DNA from: Saururus chinensis
Taxonomy: Eukaryota; Streptophyta; Magnoliopsida; Piperales; Saururaceae
DNA length: 64,000 nucleotides
Assembly: GCA_035235625.1 (NCBI GenBank)
Contig: CP141144.1
Coordinates: forward strand, 36,888,014 to 36,952,013
Direction: 5' to 3'
The notes under the pieces are model-generated. The model did not search any database and was not told where the DNA came from. It saw only the letters and a program-made list of their open reading frames with translations. The position numbers and the translations under genes are program-made. Below are positions 1 through 11,251 of the stretch, one piece after another (position 1 is the stretch's first letter; the number at the start of each line of letters is the position of its first letter).

Positions 1-709
1 GCTACATGCGTCGATAAAAACAGTGTCACTATTGCTCATTAACAACGTTTATGATTAAACATCGCTAATTATCATTATTAGCGACATTTACTACTACGTC
101 TCTAATAAACAAAATGTGTCGCTAATAATCTAGTATTAGCGATGTTTAGTGCATATGTCGCTAATAATAAAATAATAAAAAATTAAATATCTTTTTTAAA
201 TATAATTTATTTTAAAAAAAATATTTATGAAATAATTATTAGTGATGTTATAAATTTACATTACTAATAGTTTAATATTAGAGACATTTATCAAACGTCA
301 TTCATGTAGATTAAAATAATAAATAAAAAAATATTTACCACTATTAACGGCGCACTTTAAGTGCGTCGCTAAAATTTTTTTTTAAAAAAACTAAAATAGA
401 CCAAACCGGGTCAATAAGAATTGGTCTGACCCGCGTCACGGGTCTCTGTTGCCCTGAGATGGGCGCGGTTCACTGCGGACCTGAGCAAACTGGAGCGGGG
501 AGCAGGATTGGGGCATCGAGAGTGGGAGCGGGGAGCAGGAGTGGGGCGCGGGTGTGGGGAGTGGGAGCAGGGCGTGGGAGTCGAGTAGGTAACGACCCAC
601 AGAAGCGGGTTGTCTTCAACCTCTCGTGAGTTTGGCTCCGTCCAGTGAGCCTGCCGGCTCCTAGCCTCCAGAACAGCTTCCGCTTCTTCCTTCCGGCTTG
701 TGGGGGATC
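1..709 (-). mobile_element. CACTA-type element A, left part (interrupted)
   Basis: Positions 1-390 are packed with short inverted motifs of the TAGCGACG / CGTCGCTA type separated by AT-rich DNA, and 400-700 are GC-rich. The segment near 590-630 (acgacccacagaagcgggtt) is the reverse complement of a segment near 25550-25575 in the complete CACTA element at 21167-26061. This piece therefore corresponds to that element's 3' end in opposite orientation. The outer terminal inverted repeat lies before the window. The element is cut at 709/710 by an LTR retrotransposon and resumes at 8476. No transposase reading frame is present. Family assignment rests on similarity to the element that shows CACTACAACAAAA ends. 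Confidence 0.7.
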
Positions 710-2729
710 TGTAATGTCCTAACCCATAAAACCCAACCCGGACTAGAGGTTAGATCGGAAGACAGAATCGGAGTGTATAAAATAAGTGGAAAAATTAAAA
801 ATCGATTTACCAGGAGCTACAGACTCTTGAGTGTGAGAGTCATAATATTCTTCTACGCACTATGGAGCTATAGCGTACCGTTGCACATAGATCAAAACAA
901 ACCTAATTTTATAACTAATTTGGATCGGGCCAACGTTATTTTATCGTTGGTTGCCTACGTACGTATTGGATACCATCTCTGACATTATTCCAATACGATC
1001 GGATCCGAACGTAGTTCTGCCTAATGGCTAATGCATGCATCAAGCATCACAAAATCATATACGTTAAAATACGTATATCTTTATATCGAAATAATTATTC
1101 GGAATCAGATAGAAATCTTATAAATCATCGGAGTCAAACAGAAGTCAATAAATCAGTAAAATACACATCTCACATAGGTGAGCAGAACACTAACAAAAAC
1201 ACACGTCTCACTCTATCATGGAGCAGTGCAGAACACACTACAGAGCATGCTGGATCGTATCAAATCCTATCAGATCATATCAGATTTCATCCTACCATGC
1301 TAATCATATTGTATCAGAGTATATCAAATCACAATAGAGCATTTCAGAGTAATTCGGATCACAACGGAATAACTCAAAGTAGATTAAATAGGAACATATC
1401 GGCAGAAATCAGATCAACAAATTATATATCTTAATTAGTATGTTACTAATTAAGATGTGCATTCATATAAATCATATTAAAGTAAAAGGTCAGAAAAGCA
1501 TACTCCCCTACAATTCCAGAAGTGGCGACATTAGGAGGTGCATGTTTCTTCATGGTGTCTTCCCTTTCAGATTCTGAAGACATAACCTCCCCTTACCCGA
1601 ATATACTTTGCTCGTAGGCGGTGGACAGAATCTCCCCTTATCCGGAGACATTTTACCTTTTTTGCGCCCGAAGGCGGTGAACATAACCTCCCCTTCCCCG
1701 GAACGTTTCCCCTAAATAGGATTGCTAACTCGAGGAATAGATGCTTCCATTGCGTAGACCACCTTTGAATTAGCTAGGAACGTCTCCTGAGCGACTCGAA
1801 TCAGACTTAAAATGAGTGAGAAATGAAGAAATTTTTTTTCTAAATGTGGGAGAGAAATGAGAAAACGTGAGAGAGTCTCTCCTTACCCGGAGATACTTTA
1901 CCTTTTTCAAGCCCATCGGCGGTGGACAGAACCTCCCCTTGCCTTGGTACATTTCCCTTATATAGCATTGCAAACTCAAAGAATGGATGTTTCCATTGCG
2001 TAGAATGCCCTTGAATTAGTTAAGAACGCTTTTTGAACGGAAGAAAACGGACGCAGAATGACTCCAGCAACTCCTCCAGAAGAAATGAATCAAACTTTCA
2101 ATTTACAGAAGAAGCCTTGCGAGCCGACGGTGTGCACGTGCATGTGTGGGAGACACGTATCATGTCCCTGTTGGCCAAAAATGCAGCACTGCCATGCTTG
2201 GTGTGCGCGTTAGTGCGGCGCTGCCGTGTGTTCGTCCCCGCATTGCACGCATTTGCGCGGACCCACCACAGCTCGGTTTTCTAGCCGTGGCTTGGCTCGG
2301 CATCAGTTGCTGGCATCAGCAGTGATGCCAGCTATTTTGTCATTTTCTTAATTTTTTATAATATTTTATTATTATTTTAATCAAATACAATTCTAACTTT
2401 AAAACGCAATAACTTTTTATCCCAAAGTTAGAATTACATGATCTTGGTACCGATAGACTAGTATTGACAAGCCCTTCAAAACTAGACCCCACATGGGTAG
2501 GTTATCTTGCACTTTTAAAGTATGTCCAGCCTATGTGGCACATTTCTCGAGGTTGTAACTTTCATTCCTGACCTCTGTTTTGAGTGTTCTTTGATTCGTT
2601 GTGCTCGTTACTTCGAGCTCTAACCAAATACGGAAATCTCATCTCGTAAAACCCTTGAAAAGTTAACTAAAATTATATAATTACCCCTAACCCTCTTGGT
2701 TAAGCGTAATCGAAACACGGGGTGTAATA
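710..2729 (+). repeat. 5' LTR of family A element
   Basis: Direct repeat of 6547-8475. Shared landmarks include the block around 880-1020 (gggccaacgttattttatcg), a run of CTCCCCTTA-type motifs at 1500-1720 and 1880-1950, and the end block around 2400-2729. This copy carries a stretch near 1870-1970 with a second CTCCCCTT motif and a TATATAG box that the 3' copy lacks. The end is not the canonical CA; both copies end ATA. Confidence 0.8.
1959..1965 (+). promoter_or_regulatory. TATA-like box in 5' LTR
   Basis: TATATAG within CTTATATAGC, about 770 bases before the LTR end, in the part of the LTR where a transcription start would be expected. The matching position of the 3' LTR has lost the surrounding block. 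Confidence 0.35.
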
Positions 2730-2746
2730 TTCTTCCCCCCTTAAAC

Positions 2747-2766
2747 GAATTGCGTCCTCGCAATTC
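2747..2766. other. Perfect hairpin just after the 5' LTR
   Basis: GAATTGCG, loop TCCT, CGCAATTC: an 8-bp perfect stem lying 17 bases after the 5' LTR, where a primer-binding site normally sits. No match to initiator-Met tRNA (TGGTATCAGAGC) is present. Confidence 0.55.
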
Positions 2767-3877
2767 TCCTAAAAATACTTGTCAAAACACAAAATTGACA
2801 AGAAAGGCAGACCATTTGTCGAATAACAAACATAAATCAAATTGATTTATAATCGGACACAACATTAAGAACAATTCAGATCAAATACATAATCTGGCGT
2901 TTAAACGTCCTTGGATATCACAAAACAAATTTTGATTATAATTGGACTAAACACTGGTAAACAGAATCTGAGAAAATTTTTAATTTCATATTCTTCAACA
3001 GAATTCGATATTTTAAGATCAGATAGAACCTTCACAAATAAGATTTGATAGGTTATATTTGGATAGAACAACATATAGGTCAGTATCTGGAGTCACAACA
3101 TAATGTAGCAAAATAGGGTTAATGATCTTTATAGGCATAATTTCAAAAACCCTTCAGAAACATAATCCGACAATTTATGATAGGAACAAAATTGAAGTAA
3201 TTGAAATTCGGATAACTCATATCAAAATGGACTTATAACATCGAATAAGTCGTTTGTCGGAAATAGAGCAAATCAAATTAGAACAAACGGATAAATCCAA
3301 GAATTTGTCAAAATTAAATTACTTTATAAATTACACAATCAAAATCTGATAATTTATATCGGAAAACAGAATCGGAATATTATTTTCAAAGGCAGATAAT
3401 TTTTCAGGATCAGAAAAGAACAAACAGATTAGACAGAACAAACAATACTAATAGAGATCATATTGATCAGAACAAACAAATCATACAGATTAGACTAAAC
3501 TGACAAAACAAATACATTAGACATAACGGATAAAACAGATAGATTTGATAGATTAGACAGATTGGAGAGATCAAACAAATCAAACAAAATAAACAAATAA
3601 GACAAACTAGACAGATTAGATAGAACATACAGATTGGACAAATCAAATATATCAAACAGAATGGACAAAATTGATGGATCAAACAGATCAGACATAGTAG
3701 ACATATTAGCCAAAAATAGATAGATCATATAGATCAGACAGAAATAGAATAGACAGGTCATAGAAGGTAGATAGAACATACATATCAGACAGAACAAACT
3801 ACTTATACAAATCAGAATAATCAGATAGAACAAACAGAATGGACAGACATATAAGACAGATCAGATAAAACAGAGCA

Positions 3878-4010
3878 GTGATATCGAACAGTGTTCCCCT
3901 CGACACTCATGGGGTAGCGAGAGGCTCAAAGGATAGGAGCTTTTCCATGATGCTCCACACCTATATGTGTGCACCAAAACTGATTTTTTGGTGGGTATCC
4001 AGACAAAGAG
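3878..4010 (+). repeat. Conserved 130-base block, copy 1
   Basis: Contains GTGTTCCCCTCGACACTCAT, then a CGAGAGGC motif, TGCTCCACACC and TTTTTTGGTGGGTATCCAGA. The same order of motifs recurs at 4323-4455, while the sequence between and around the copies has diverged. Confidence 0.7.
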
Positions 4011-4322
4011 TTCACTGATACTTTTAAGTTTTTCCCTAGAACTATCCAGAAAGTTCACATATGCAAAATATGATGCAGCATATGTAACTTATTTTGAACA
4101 TATGATAATTTTCTTAAAAACATGGATAATAAGCATAAATTTAGAATTAAAAACCCCCTACACTGTAGGTTGAGTTAAATTCTAAAATAATGCCAAGTAA
4201 AAATATATGGAAACGATTATAATCATTTTCAGAAAATCGTTTATCAAAAAATATTCAGAAACAATTTGATACAGAAACACATGTACAAATTATCGGTTCA
4301 TCCGAGTGACGAGAAAACCAGA

Positions 4323-4455
4323 GCCGTGATACCAAATGGTGTTCCCCTCGACACTCATGGGGTATCGAGAGGCTTAGAAAGTGAGGAACTTTCCCATAAT
4401 GCTCCACACCCATGTGCGCACCAGAACCGATTTTTTTTGGTGGGTATCCAGAGAG
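4323..4455 (+). repeat. Conserved 130-base block, copy 2
   Basis: Second copy of the block at 3878-4010, offset by 445 bases and much better conserved than its surroundings. CTCG and CGAG arms flanking the GACACTCATGGGGTA core could pair. Confidence 0.7.
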
Positions 4456-6524
4456 TGCAAGCACTCGCGTATCAATATACGTACACATCAGAGTAGAAAT
4501 TTTTATCAGAAGTAAATGTTACTCATAATCTTTTCTCGGAATCATTCAGAATCTATAACATTGGACAAAAAATATATCAAAAATCATTTGGACTCTTTTC
4601 ATAGAGGCCTTTCATAAAAAAAATGGAAGCGTTTGATAGAAAATAGACTTTTCATATTTAAATCTCCTGGTACACATTACTCTTAAAACAAAAGTTCAAA
4701 CCAAACTTTAAAATAAAAAAATATCCACTAACTCCCATTTCCATATCACAGGCGTTTGATGAATTCTCCATGGTAATTCTACTATCGTAAATTTGACAGA
4801 CTTTGAAATTTAAGTTACTAAAAGAATCATGTAGCAAATTCAGAACACATATTTCTGATTGATTTAAAATAGAAATTCAAAGTTTAAATCATATCAAATC
4901 ATTCTTGAATTATAAACCGGATTTCATAAAATCAGAGTCCATCGAGAATTTGATGTAACACATGCAACATAATTCCCATCAATTTTGATATAACAAAAGG
5001 TTCGTATTAAATCACATTCGAAAAATCATGTTCAATTAAATTGTAGAATTCATAAGATCAAAGTTCACATTATATCCAATTAGATATGTAGATATCAAAT
5101 AGAAAGTTCAAATATCGGAAGTCATATTAATTCAAGTAGCACAATTAAAACAAATTATCAAATTAATTCTATTGAAAATCAACATCTGTATCAAACCGAT
5201 ATTCAGAAAAGTAATTTTAATTAATAACTATTCAAATGCGAAATTCATAACATTGTAATTTGTAATAAATCTGATGTCATATAGACCGAACAGAAAGTAC
5301 AAACCTGGAATTTGTATTGAATCTTATATCATAGTTAAAACAAAATATCAAACTAATTCAAAAATTGGAATTCGTATTAAACTGAGATTTGGAATACTAA
5401 TGTGAAATAATAACAATTCCAATGCAAAATTCATCAAAGTGGAGATTATATATATCCGATACAACACAGGTACAATAGAAATTCTCAATCCAATATCGCA
5501 GTTGAAATAGAATTGTAAATTAAGTCCTATCAAAAATTGAAATTTGTATTAAATCAAGATTCCGAATAGTAATTTTAAATAATACCCGGTCAAATGCAAA
5601 TTTCATGATATCCATCCAATACTACATAAGTAGAACAAAAACTCTAAATTACTTATAATTAGAATTTATAAATACTAAAGAGAAGAGCAATTCCAATGTC
5701 ATACTCACAACCCGATACGACTTATTCATAATCAAATTTTCGAATTTAGTTAAATCCAAGATCAAAATCTATAAACTTGATTGTCATATTCAATTCATTG
5801 CAACATATTCAGATGGACATTTTTACATATATATAATCTATATATTTTACACGAGACCAAAATTCATAAAATCGACGTTTGCATCAATTTCTTGCAAAGC
5901 ATGTAAGATAGAAATTTAAAATTGTCTTATTCAAAATCGGAATTCGCAAAAGTGAAGTTCGCATTAAATCGAATGCAACATTTGGAGAACAGAAAACTCA
6001 TAATCAGAATTCATCTTGAATCCGATACAACACATGTGGAAGTTCAATATTGAAATTCTCAAAGCCAATATCATATGTAAAACATGAAAGGTTCACAATC
6101 GGAATTTTCCTTTAATCCGATATAACACGTGGAACATAAAATTCTAAAATGAGAGTCGGCATTAAATTTGATATCACATGTACGAAACAAAATTCAAAAT
6201 CAGAATAAGCATTAAATCTGCTATCAATCATAGAGAATGGAAGTTTACAATCTGAATTTTCCTTAATTCTGATATCACACATGCAATTGACACATATGCA
6301 GAATAGTAAAAATTTAACCAGAGGTGATATTAATTTTGAAGTCATAATTGCAGAACAACACATTCAAATTCGTAAAGCCGATGACACATATGCAAAACGA
6401 GAAAAATCACAATGAAACATTATATTAAATTTGATAACACACTCGTAACAAAGAAATTCCAATTTAAAAATTAGAATTTGAAACAAATCAAAATATATGT
6501 TCAAATATTTTTCTCTTGCAGATA

Positions 6525-6546
6525 GAGCAGAGCTCCGATACTATTT
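6525..6546 (+). promoter_or_regulatory. Polypurine-tract position before 3' LTR
   Basis: Ends AGAGCAGAGCTCCGATACT followed by pyrimidines and then the LTR start TGTAACGCCCC. It is where plus-strand priming would occur, but only a short purine run (AGAGCAGAG) is seen. Confidence 0.3.
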
Positions 6547-8475
6547 TGTAACGCCCCGACCCGAAAAACCTTACCCGGACCGGAGGTTAGATCGAAAGAC
6601 AAAATCGGAATGAATAAAATAAGCGGAAATATTAAAAACCAACTGACCAGGAGTTGCAAACTCAGAGTTCGAGAGTCATAACATTCTCCTACACACTACG
6701 GAGCTATAGTGTATTGTTGCACGTAAATCAAAACAAACCTAATTTTATAACTAAGTTGGATCGGGCCAACGTTATTTTATCATTGGTTGCCTACGTATGT
6801 ATTGGATACCATCTCTGACGTTATTCCAATACAATCGGATTAGAACGTAGTTCTGCCTAATGGTTAATACATGCATCAAGCATCACAAAATTATATACGT
6901 TAAAATTTGTATATCTTTATATCCGAATAATTATTCGAAATCAGATGGAAATCTTATAAATCATTGGAGTCAAATAGAAGTGAATAAATCAGTAAAATAC
7001 ACATCTCACATAGGTGAGCAGAACACTAACAAAAACACACGTCTCACTCTATCATGGAGCGGTGGAGAACACACTACAGAACATTTTGGATCATATCAGA
7101 TCCTATCAGAGCATATTAGATTTTATCTGACCATACCGATCATATCGTACTGGAGTATGTCAAATCACAATAGAGCATTTTAGAGTAATTCAGATCACAA
7201 CGGAATAACTCAAAGTAGATTAAATAGGAACATATCGACAAATATCAGATCAACAAATTATATATCTTAATTAGTACGTTACTAATTAAGATGTGGATTC
7301 ATATAAATCATATTAAAGTAAAAGGTCAGAAAAGTGTACTCCCCTACAATTCAAAAGTGGCGACGTTCAGAGTTGCCCATTTCTTCATGGTGTTTTCCCT
7401 TTCAGATTCGGCGGATAGAACCTCCCCTTACCCAAATATACTTTGCCCGTAGGCGGTGGACAGAATCTCCCCTTATCCGGAGACATTTTACCTTTTTCGT
7501 GCCCAAAGGCTGCGAACTTAACCTCCCCTTCCCCTGGAATGTTTCCCCTAAATAGGATTGCTAACTCGAGGAATGAACATTTTTATTTCGTAGATCACCC
7601 TCAAATTAGCTAGGAACGACTCTTGAGGGACTCGAATCGGACTTAAAATGAGTGAGAAATAAAGAACAGAAGTTTCTCAACGTGGGAGAGAAATGAGAAA
7701 ATGTGAGAGTTGCTAACTCAAAGAATGGATGCTTCTATTGCGTAGAACGCCCTTGAATTAATTAAGAACTCTTTTTGAACGGAAGAAAACAGACGTAGAA
7801 TGACTCCAAAAACTCCTCCGGGAGAAATGAATCGAACTTTCAATTTATAGAAGAAGCCCTGTGAGCCGACGGTGTGCACGCGACATGTATCGCGTCCTTG
7901 TTGGCCAAAAATGCTGCATCACTGCGCTTGGTGCGCACATTCGCATTTCATGCACGAATTGCGCGGTGCTGCCGCGTGTCTGATGCGCGTGCAACGCGCA
8001 TCATTCCGCGCAATGTGGTTTTCCAGCCACGGTGCGGCTCAGATCGGCATCGGCTGCTGGCATCAGTAGTGATGCCAGCTATTTTGTCCTTTTCTTAATT
8101 TTTTATAATTTTTTATTATTATTTTGATCAAATACAATTCTAACTTTAAAACGCGATAACTTTTTATCCTGAAGTCGGAATTGCACGATCTTGGTACCGA
8201 TGGACTCGTATTGATGAACAGTTCAAAACTAAATCCACATGGGTAGGTTATCTTGCACTTTTAAAGTGGGTCCGGCCCATGTAGCATGCTTCCTGATGTA
8301 GTAACTTTCGTTCCTGACCTTTGTTTTAAGTGTTCTTTGATACGTTGTGCTCATTACTTCGAGCTCTAACCAAATACGGAAATCTCATCTCATAAAACCC
8401 TTGAAAAGTTAACTAAAATTATATAATTACTCCTAACCCTCTTGGTTAAGCGTAATCGGAACACGGGGTGTAATA
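6547..8475 (+). repeat. 3' LTR of family A element
   Basis: Repeats 710-2729 with substitutions and a deletion in the 1870-1970-equivalent region. Starts TGTAACGCCCCGACCC, a start typical of plant Ty3-type elements, and ends GGGGTGTAATA at 8475, followed by the target duplication AGATC. Confidence 0.8.
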
Positions 8476-11122
8476 AGATCAACCTGAGGGAAGTAACTTG
8501 AGGGTGGGTGAATCGGGCGGAGAGATGGCGAGGTGAAGAGAGAGCGAGGGTCGGCAAAGTTACAGGCGAGGAAAGGACGGCTGCCGGAGGTTAAAACGTA
8601 CAGGTGGGGGGAATCACATATGTAGAAGGAGGGACGGTGAGGAGAGGAGAGAGTGAGGGTTGGGGGAGTTGCAGGCGAGGCGAGGACTGAGGCCGAAAGT
8701 CGAACGCACGGGCAAGGGGAATACGGCCATTAGATGGAGGGACGGCGATGGTGAGGGGAGGCAGCAGGTGTTTATAAACGCAAGGGAAAAACTTCACCCA
8801 AGCATGAAATTTCACACCAAGCGCAAAATTTCATGCCCAGCACAAAATTTTGTGCTCGGGTGAATTTCCACCCACATAAGATGTTTAGTGATGCTCGCGA
8901 GAAACATATGAATTATCGACGCTAGCATTTTAGTGTCGCTAATAATGATAATATTAGCGACACTCGAGCATGAGCGTTGCTAATAATAACAATTTTAATG
9001 ACACTTAATCAAGAGCACCGCTAATAATGATAATAATATTAGCATTGTTTCACTACGAGTGGCATTAATATTATCATTATTAGCGATGCTCAATCTCGAG
9101 CGTCGCTAATAATTGTAATATTAGAGCTGTCAAAAATTTTATTTTAAAAAAATCTATTAACGACGTTGCATAATAAACATTGCTAATTGGTTTCTTATTG
9201 GCAATGCTTAGTTATAAGCGTCGCCACTAATTGCTCTAATCATGACACTCAGTTCCGAGCGTCATTAATAGTATTTTTTATAACTTTCCCCACCTCTCTC
9301 TACCCTCTCTCTCCTTCCTCTCTCTCCTTCCTCTCTCTCCTCCCTATCTCTACCCTCTCTCTCCCCTCCTCTCTCTCCCTTCTTCTTTCTCTCCTCTCTC
9401 CCTCCTTCCTCTCTCTCTACCCTCTCTCTATCCTCTCTCCTCCCTTTCCTCTCTCTGCCCTCCTCTCTCTCTTTACTCTCTCTCCTCCCTTTCTCTCTTT
9501 ACACTTTCTCTCCTCCCTCTCTTCTCCTCCCTCTCCTCTCTCTCTCCTCCCTCTCCTCTCTTCTCTAATTTCAATATTTTTAAAAATTTTTATTCTTTAA
9601 AATTAATTTTAAAAAATAAAAAAAAAAAGAATTTATATTAGCAACGTATATAAATATACATCGCTAATATTACTTGTATTAGTGACATATAATTATATAT
9701 GTCACTAATAGATATCCTAATAATGACGTATACAATTATACGTCGCTATAAATATTTATTTATATTTCTTATTTTAAAAAAATAAAAAAATTACTCTCCC
9801 TCTCCTCTCTTTCCCTCTCTCTCCTCTCTTTCCCTCTCTCTCCTCCTTCTTTCTCTCTCCTCTCTCTTCTCTCCCTCTCCTCTCTCTCTTCTCTCCTCTC
9901 TCTCTCCCTCTCTCCTCTTTATCTCTCCCTCTCCTCTCTCTCTCCTCCGTCTCCCTCTCTCTTCTCTAATTTTAATATTTTAAGATTTTTTATTCTTTAA
10001 AATAAATTTTAAAAAATAAAAAAATAATTAAAAGAATTTATATTAGCGACGTATATAAATATACATCGCTAATATTACTTGTATTAGTGACATATAATTA
10101 TATATGTTGCTAATAGATATCTTAATAGTGACGTATACAATTATACATCGCTATAAGTATTTATTTTTATTTTTTATTTTAAAAAAAATTAAAAAATTAA
10201 AAAAACTACTCTCCCTCGCCTCTCTTTCCCTCTTTCTCCTCTCTCCCCCTCTCCTCTGTTTCCCTCTCTCTCCCTCTCCTCTCTTTCCCTCTCTCTCCTT
10301 CCTCTTTCTCTCTCCTATGTCTTCTCTCCCTCTCCTCTCTCTCTCTTCTCTCCTCTCTCCTCTCTCTCCCTCTCCTCTCTTTCTTTTCTCTCCTCTCTCC
10401 TCTCTGTCCCTCTCCTCTCTTTCTCTTCTCTCCTCTCTCTCCCTCGCCTCTCTATCTCTCCTTCTCCTCTCTCTCACTTCTCCCTCTCCTCCCTCTCCTC
10501 TCTTCTCTAATTTCAATATTTTTAAGATTTTTTATTCTTTAAAATTAATTTTAAAAAATAAAAATAAAATTAAAAGAATTTATATTAGTGACATATATAA
10601 ATATACATCGCTAATATTACTTGTATTAGTGACATATAATTATATACATGCTAATACATATCCTAATAGCGGTGTATATAATTATACGTCGCTATAATTA
10701 TTTATTTTTATTTTAAAAAATTAAAAAAAATTACTCTCCCTCTCCTCTCTTACCCTCTCTCTCCTCTCACTATCTCTCTCCTCTCCTCTCTCTCCCTTCC
10801 TCTCTTGCCTTCTCTCCTCCCTCTTTCTCTCTCCTCTCTCTTCTCTCCCTCACCTCTCTCTCTCTTCTCTTCTCTCTCTCCTCCCTCACCTCTCTCTCTC
10901 CCTCTCCTCTCTATCTCTCACTCTCCTCTCTCTCTCCTGTAATTTCAAAATTTTAAGATTTTTTATTGCTTAAAATTAATTTTAAAAAATAAAAAAATAT
11001 TAAAAGAAATTATATTATACGCCACTAATATTACATGTATTAGTGACGTATAACTATATACATCGCTAATATATATACTAATAGCGACATATATTTTTAT
11101 ACATCGCTATTAGTATATATTA
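8476..11122 (-). mobile_element. CACTA-type element A, right part
   Basis: Continuation of the element split by the LTR retrotransposon. Order: GC-rich segment (8476-8830); GCGCAAAATTT / AAATTTTGTGC inverted motifs (8815-8860), resembling 25040-25095 of the complete element; palindrome arrays (8880-9270); then four alternating CT-rich tracts and palindrome blocks. The sequence after the last palindromes at about 11120 shows no CACTA terminus; it changes directly into a gene-derived fragment. This half is therefore truncated, or the terminus lies beyond an unrecognised captured segment. Confidence 0.65.
9287..11120. repeat. Four composite tandem units: CT tract plus palindrome block
   Basis: Pyrimidine tracts at about 9287-9566, 9792-9967, 10206-10508 and 10732-10939 alternate with AT-rich blocks carrying TATTAGYGACRTATA / TATACRTCGCTA-type inverted motifs. 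The landmark ATTTATATTA recurs at 9631, 10036, 10578 and about 11008, giving unit lengths of about 405, 542 and 430 bases. Long open frames here on either strand (for example Leu/Ser-rich on plus, Arg/Glu-rich on minus) are translations of the CT repeat and not genes. Confidence 0.8.
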
Positions 11123-11126
11123 GAAA

Positions 11127-11251
11127 TAGATAAGCCGAAAGATGAACAATACTCGTGAATAATGAGAAAGATGAAGACGGGTACTATGATTCTCATGCTA
11201 CTCCTTTTCTGCATCGTCAAAGAGAAGGCCACCATTGTCAAGGCCGATTAG
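11127..11251 (+). pseudogene. Broken duplicate of the Cys-rich secreted peptide gene
   Basis: Nearly identical to 13615-13737 of the intact gene: the leader context (AGAAATAGATAA), the start ATG (11162) and the signal-peptide codons all match. The reading frame MRKMKTG... ends after 29 residues because the GAC-TAC codons of the intact gene are GAT-TAG here. All six cysteines and both introns are missing. It is bounded on the left by CACTA element A and on the right, immediately after the stop, by a family B LTR fragment, so it is a gene fragment stranded between mobile elements. Confidence 0.85.

Larger units (their letters stand above)
2730..6546 (+). other. Non-coding internal region of family A element
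   Basis: AT-rich DNA with no conserved protein in any frame. From 3420 to 3880 it is a degenerate short-period repeat built on AGACAGAT/AACAAA units. Two similar 130-base blocks occur at 3878-4010 and 4323-4455. From about 4850 to 6480 it is a degenerate repeat of phrases such as AAATTCATAAAATC, GATACAACACATG and CAAAATTC, suggesting old tandem amplification. The ORFs seen here are by-products of these repeats. The region ends GAGCTCCGATACTATTTT just before the 3' LTR. Confidence 0.7.
710..8475 (+). mobile_element. Non-autonomous LTR retrotransposon (family A, LARD-like)
   Basis: Two long direct repeats (710-2729 and 6547-8475) flank 3.8 kb of non-coding DNA. Both repeats start TGTAA(T/C)G(T/C)CC and end GGGGTGTAATA. 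The flanks are GGATC at 705-709 and AGATC at 8476-8480, a five-base target duplication with one mismatch. No gag, protease, RT, RNase H or integrase can be found inside, so the element must have been moved by another element's proteins (large retrotransposon derivative). It sits inside CACTA element A and is therefore younger than it. The two LTRs differ by many substitutions and by an indel of over 100 bases, so the insertion is not recent. Confidence 0.8.

Noticed and set aside
3467..3833. Overlapping minus-strand ORFs rich in Cys, Leu and Ile (ICLFCLICLI wording) that look like a Cys-rich membrane peptide
   Set aside because: They come from the degenerate AGACAGAT/AACAAA repeat inside the retroelement; two frames show the same pattern.
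7872..8098. Overlapping His/Cys/Arg-rich ORFs in the 3' LTR and their relatives at 2033-2284
   Set aside because: Non-conserved between the two LTR copies at the frame level; part of the GC-rich LTR segment.
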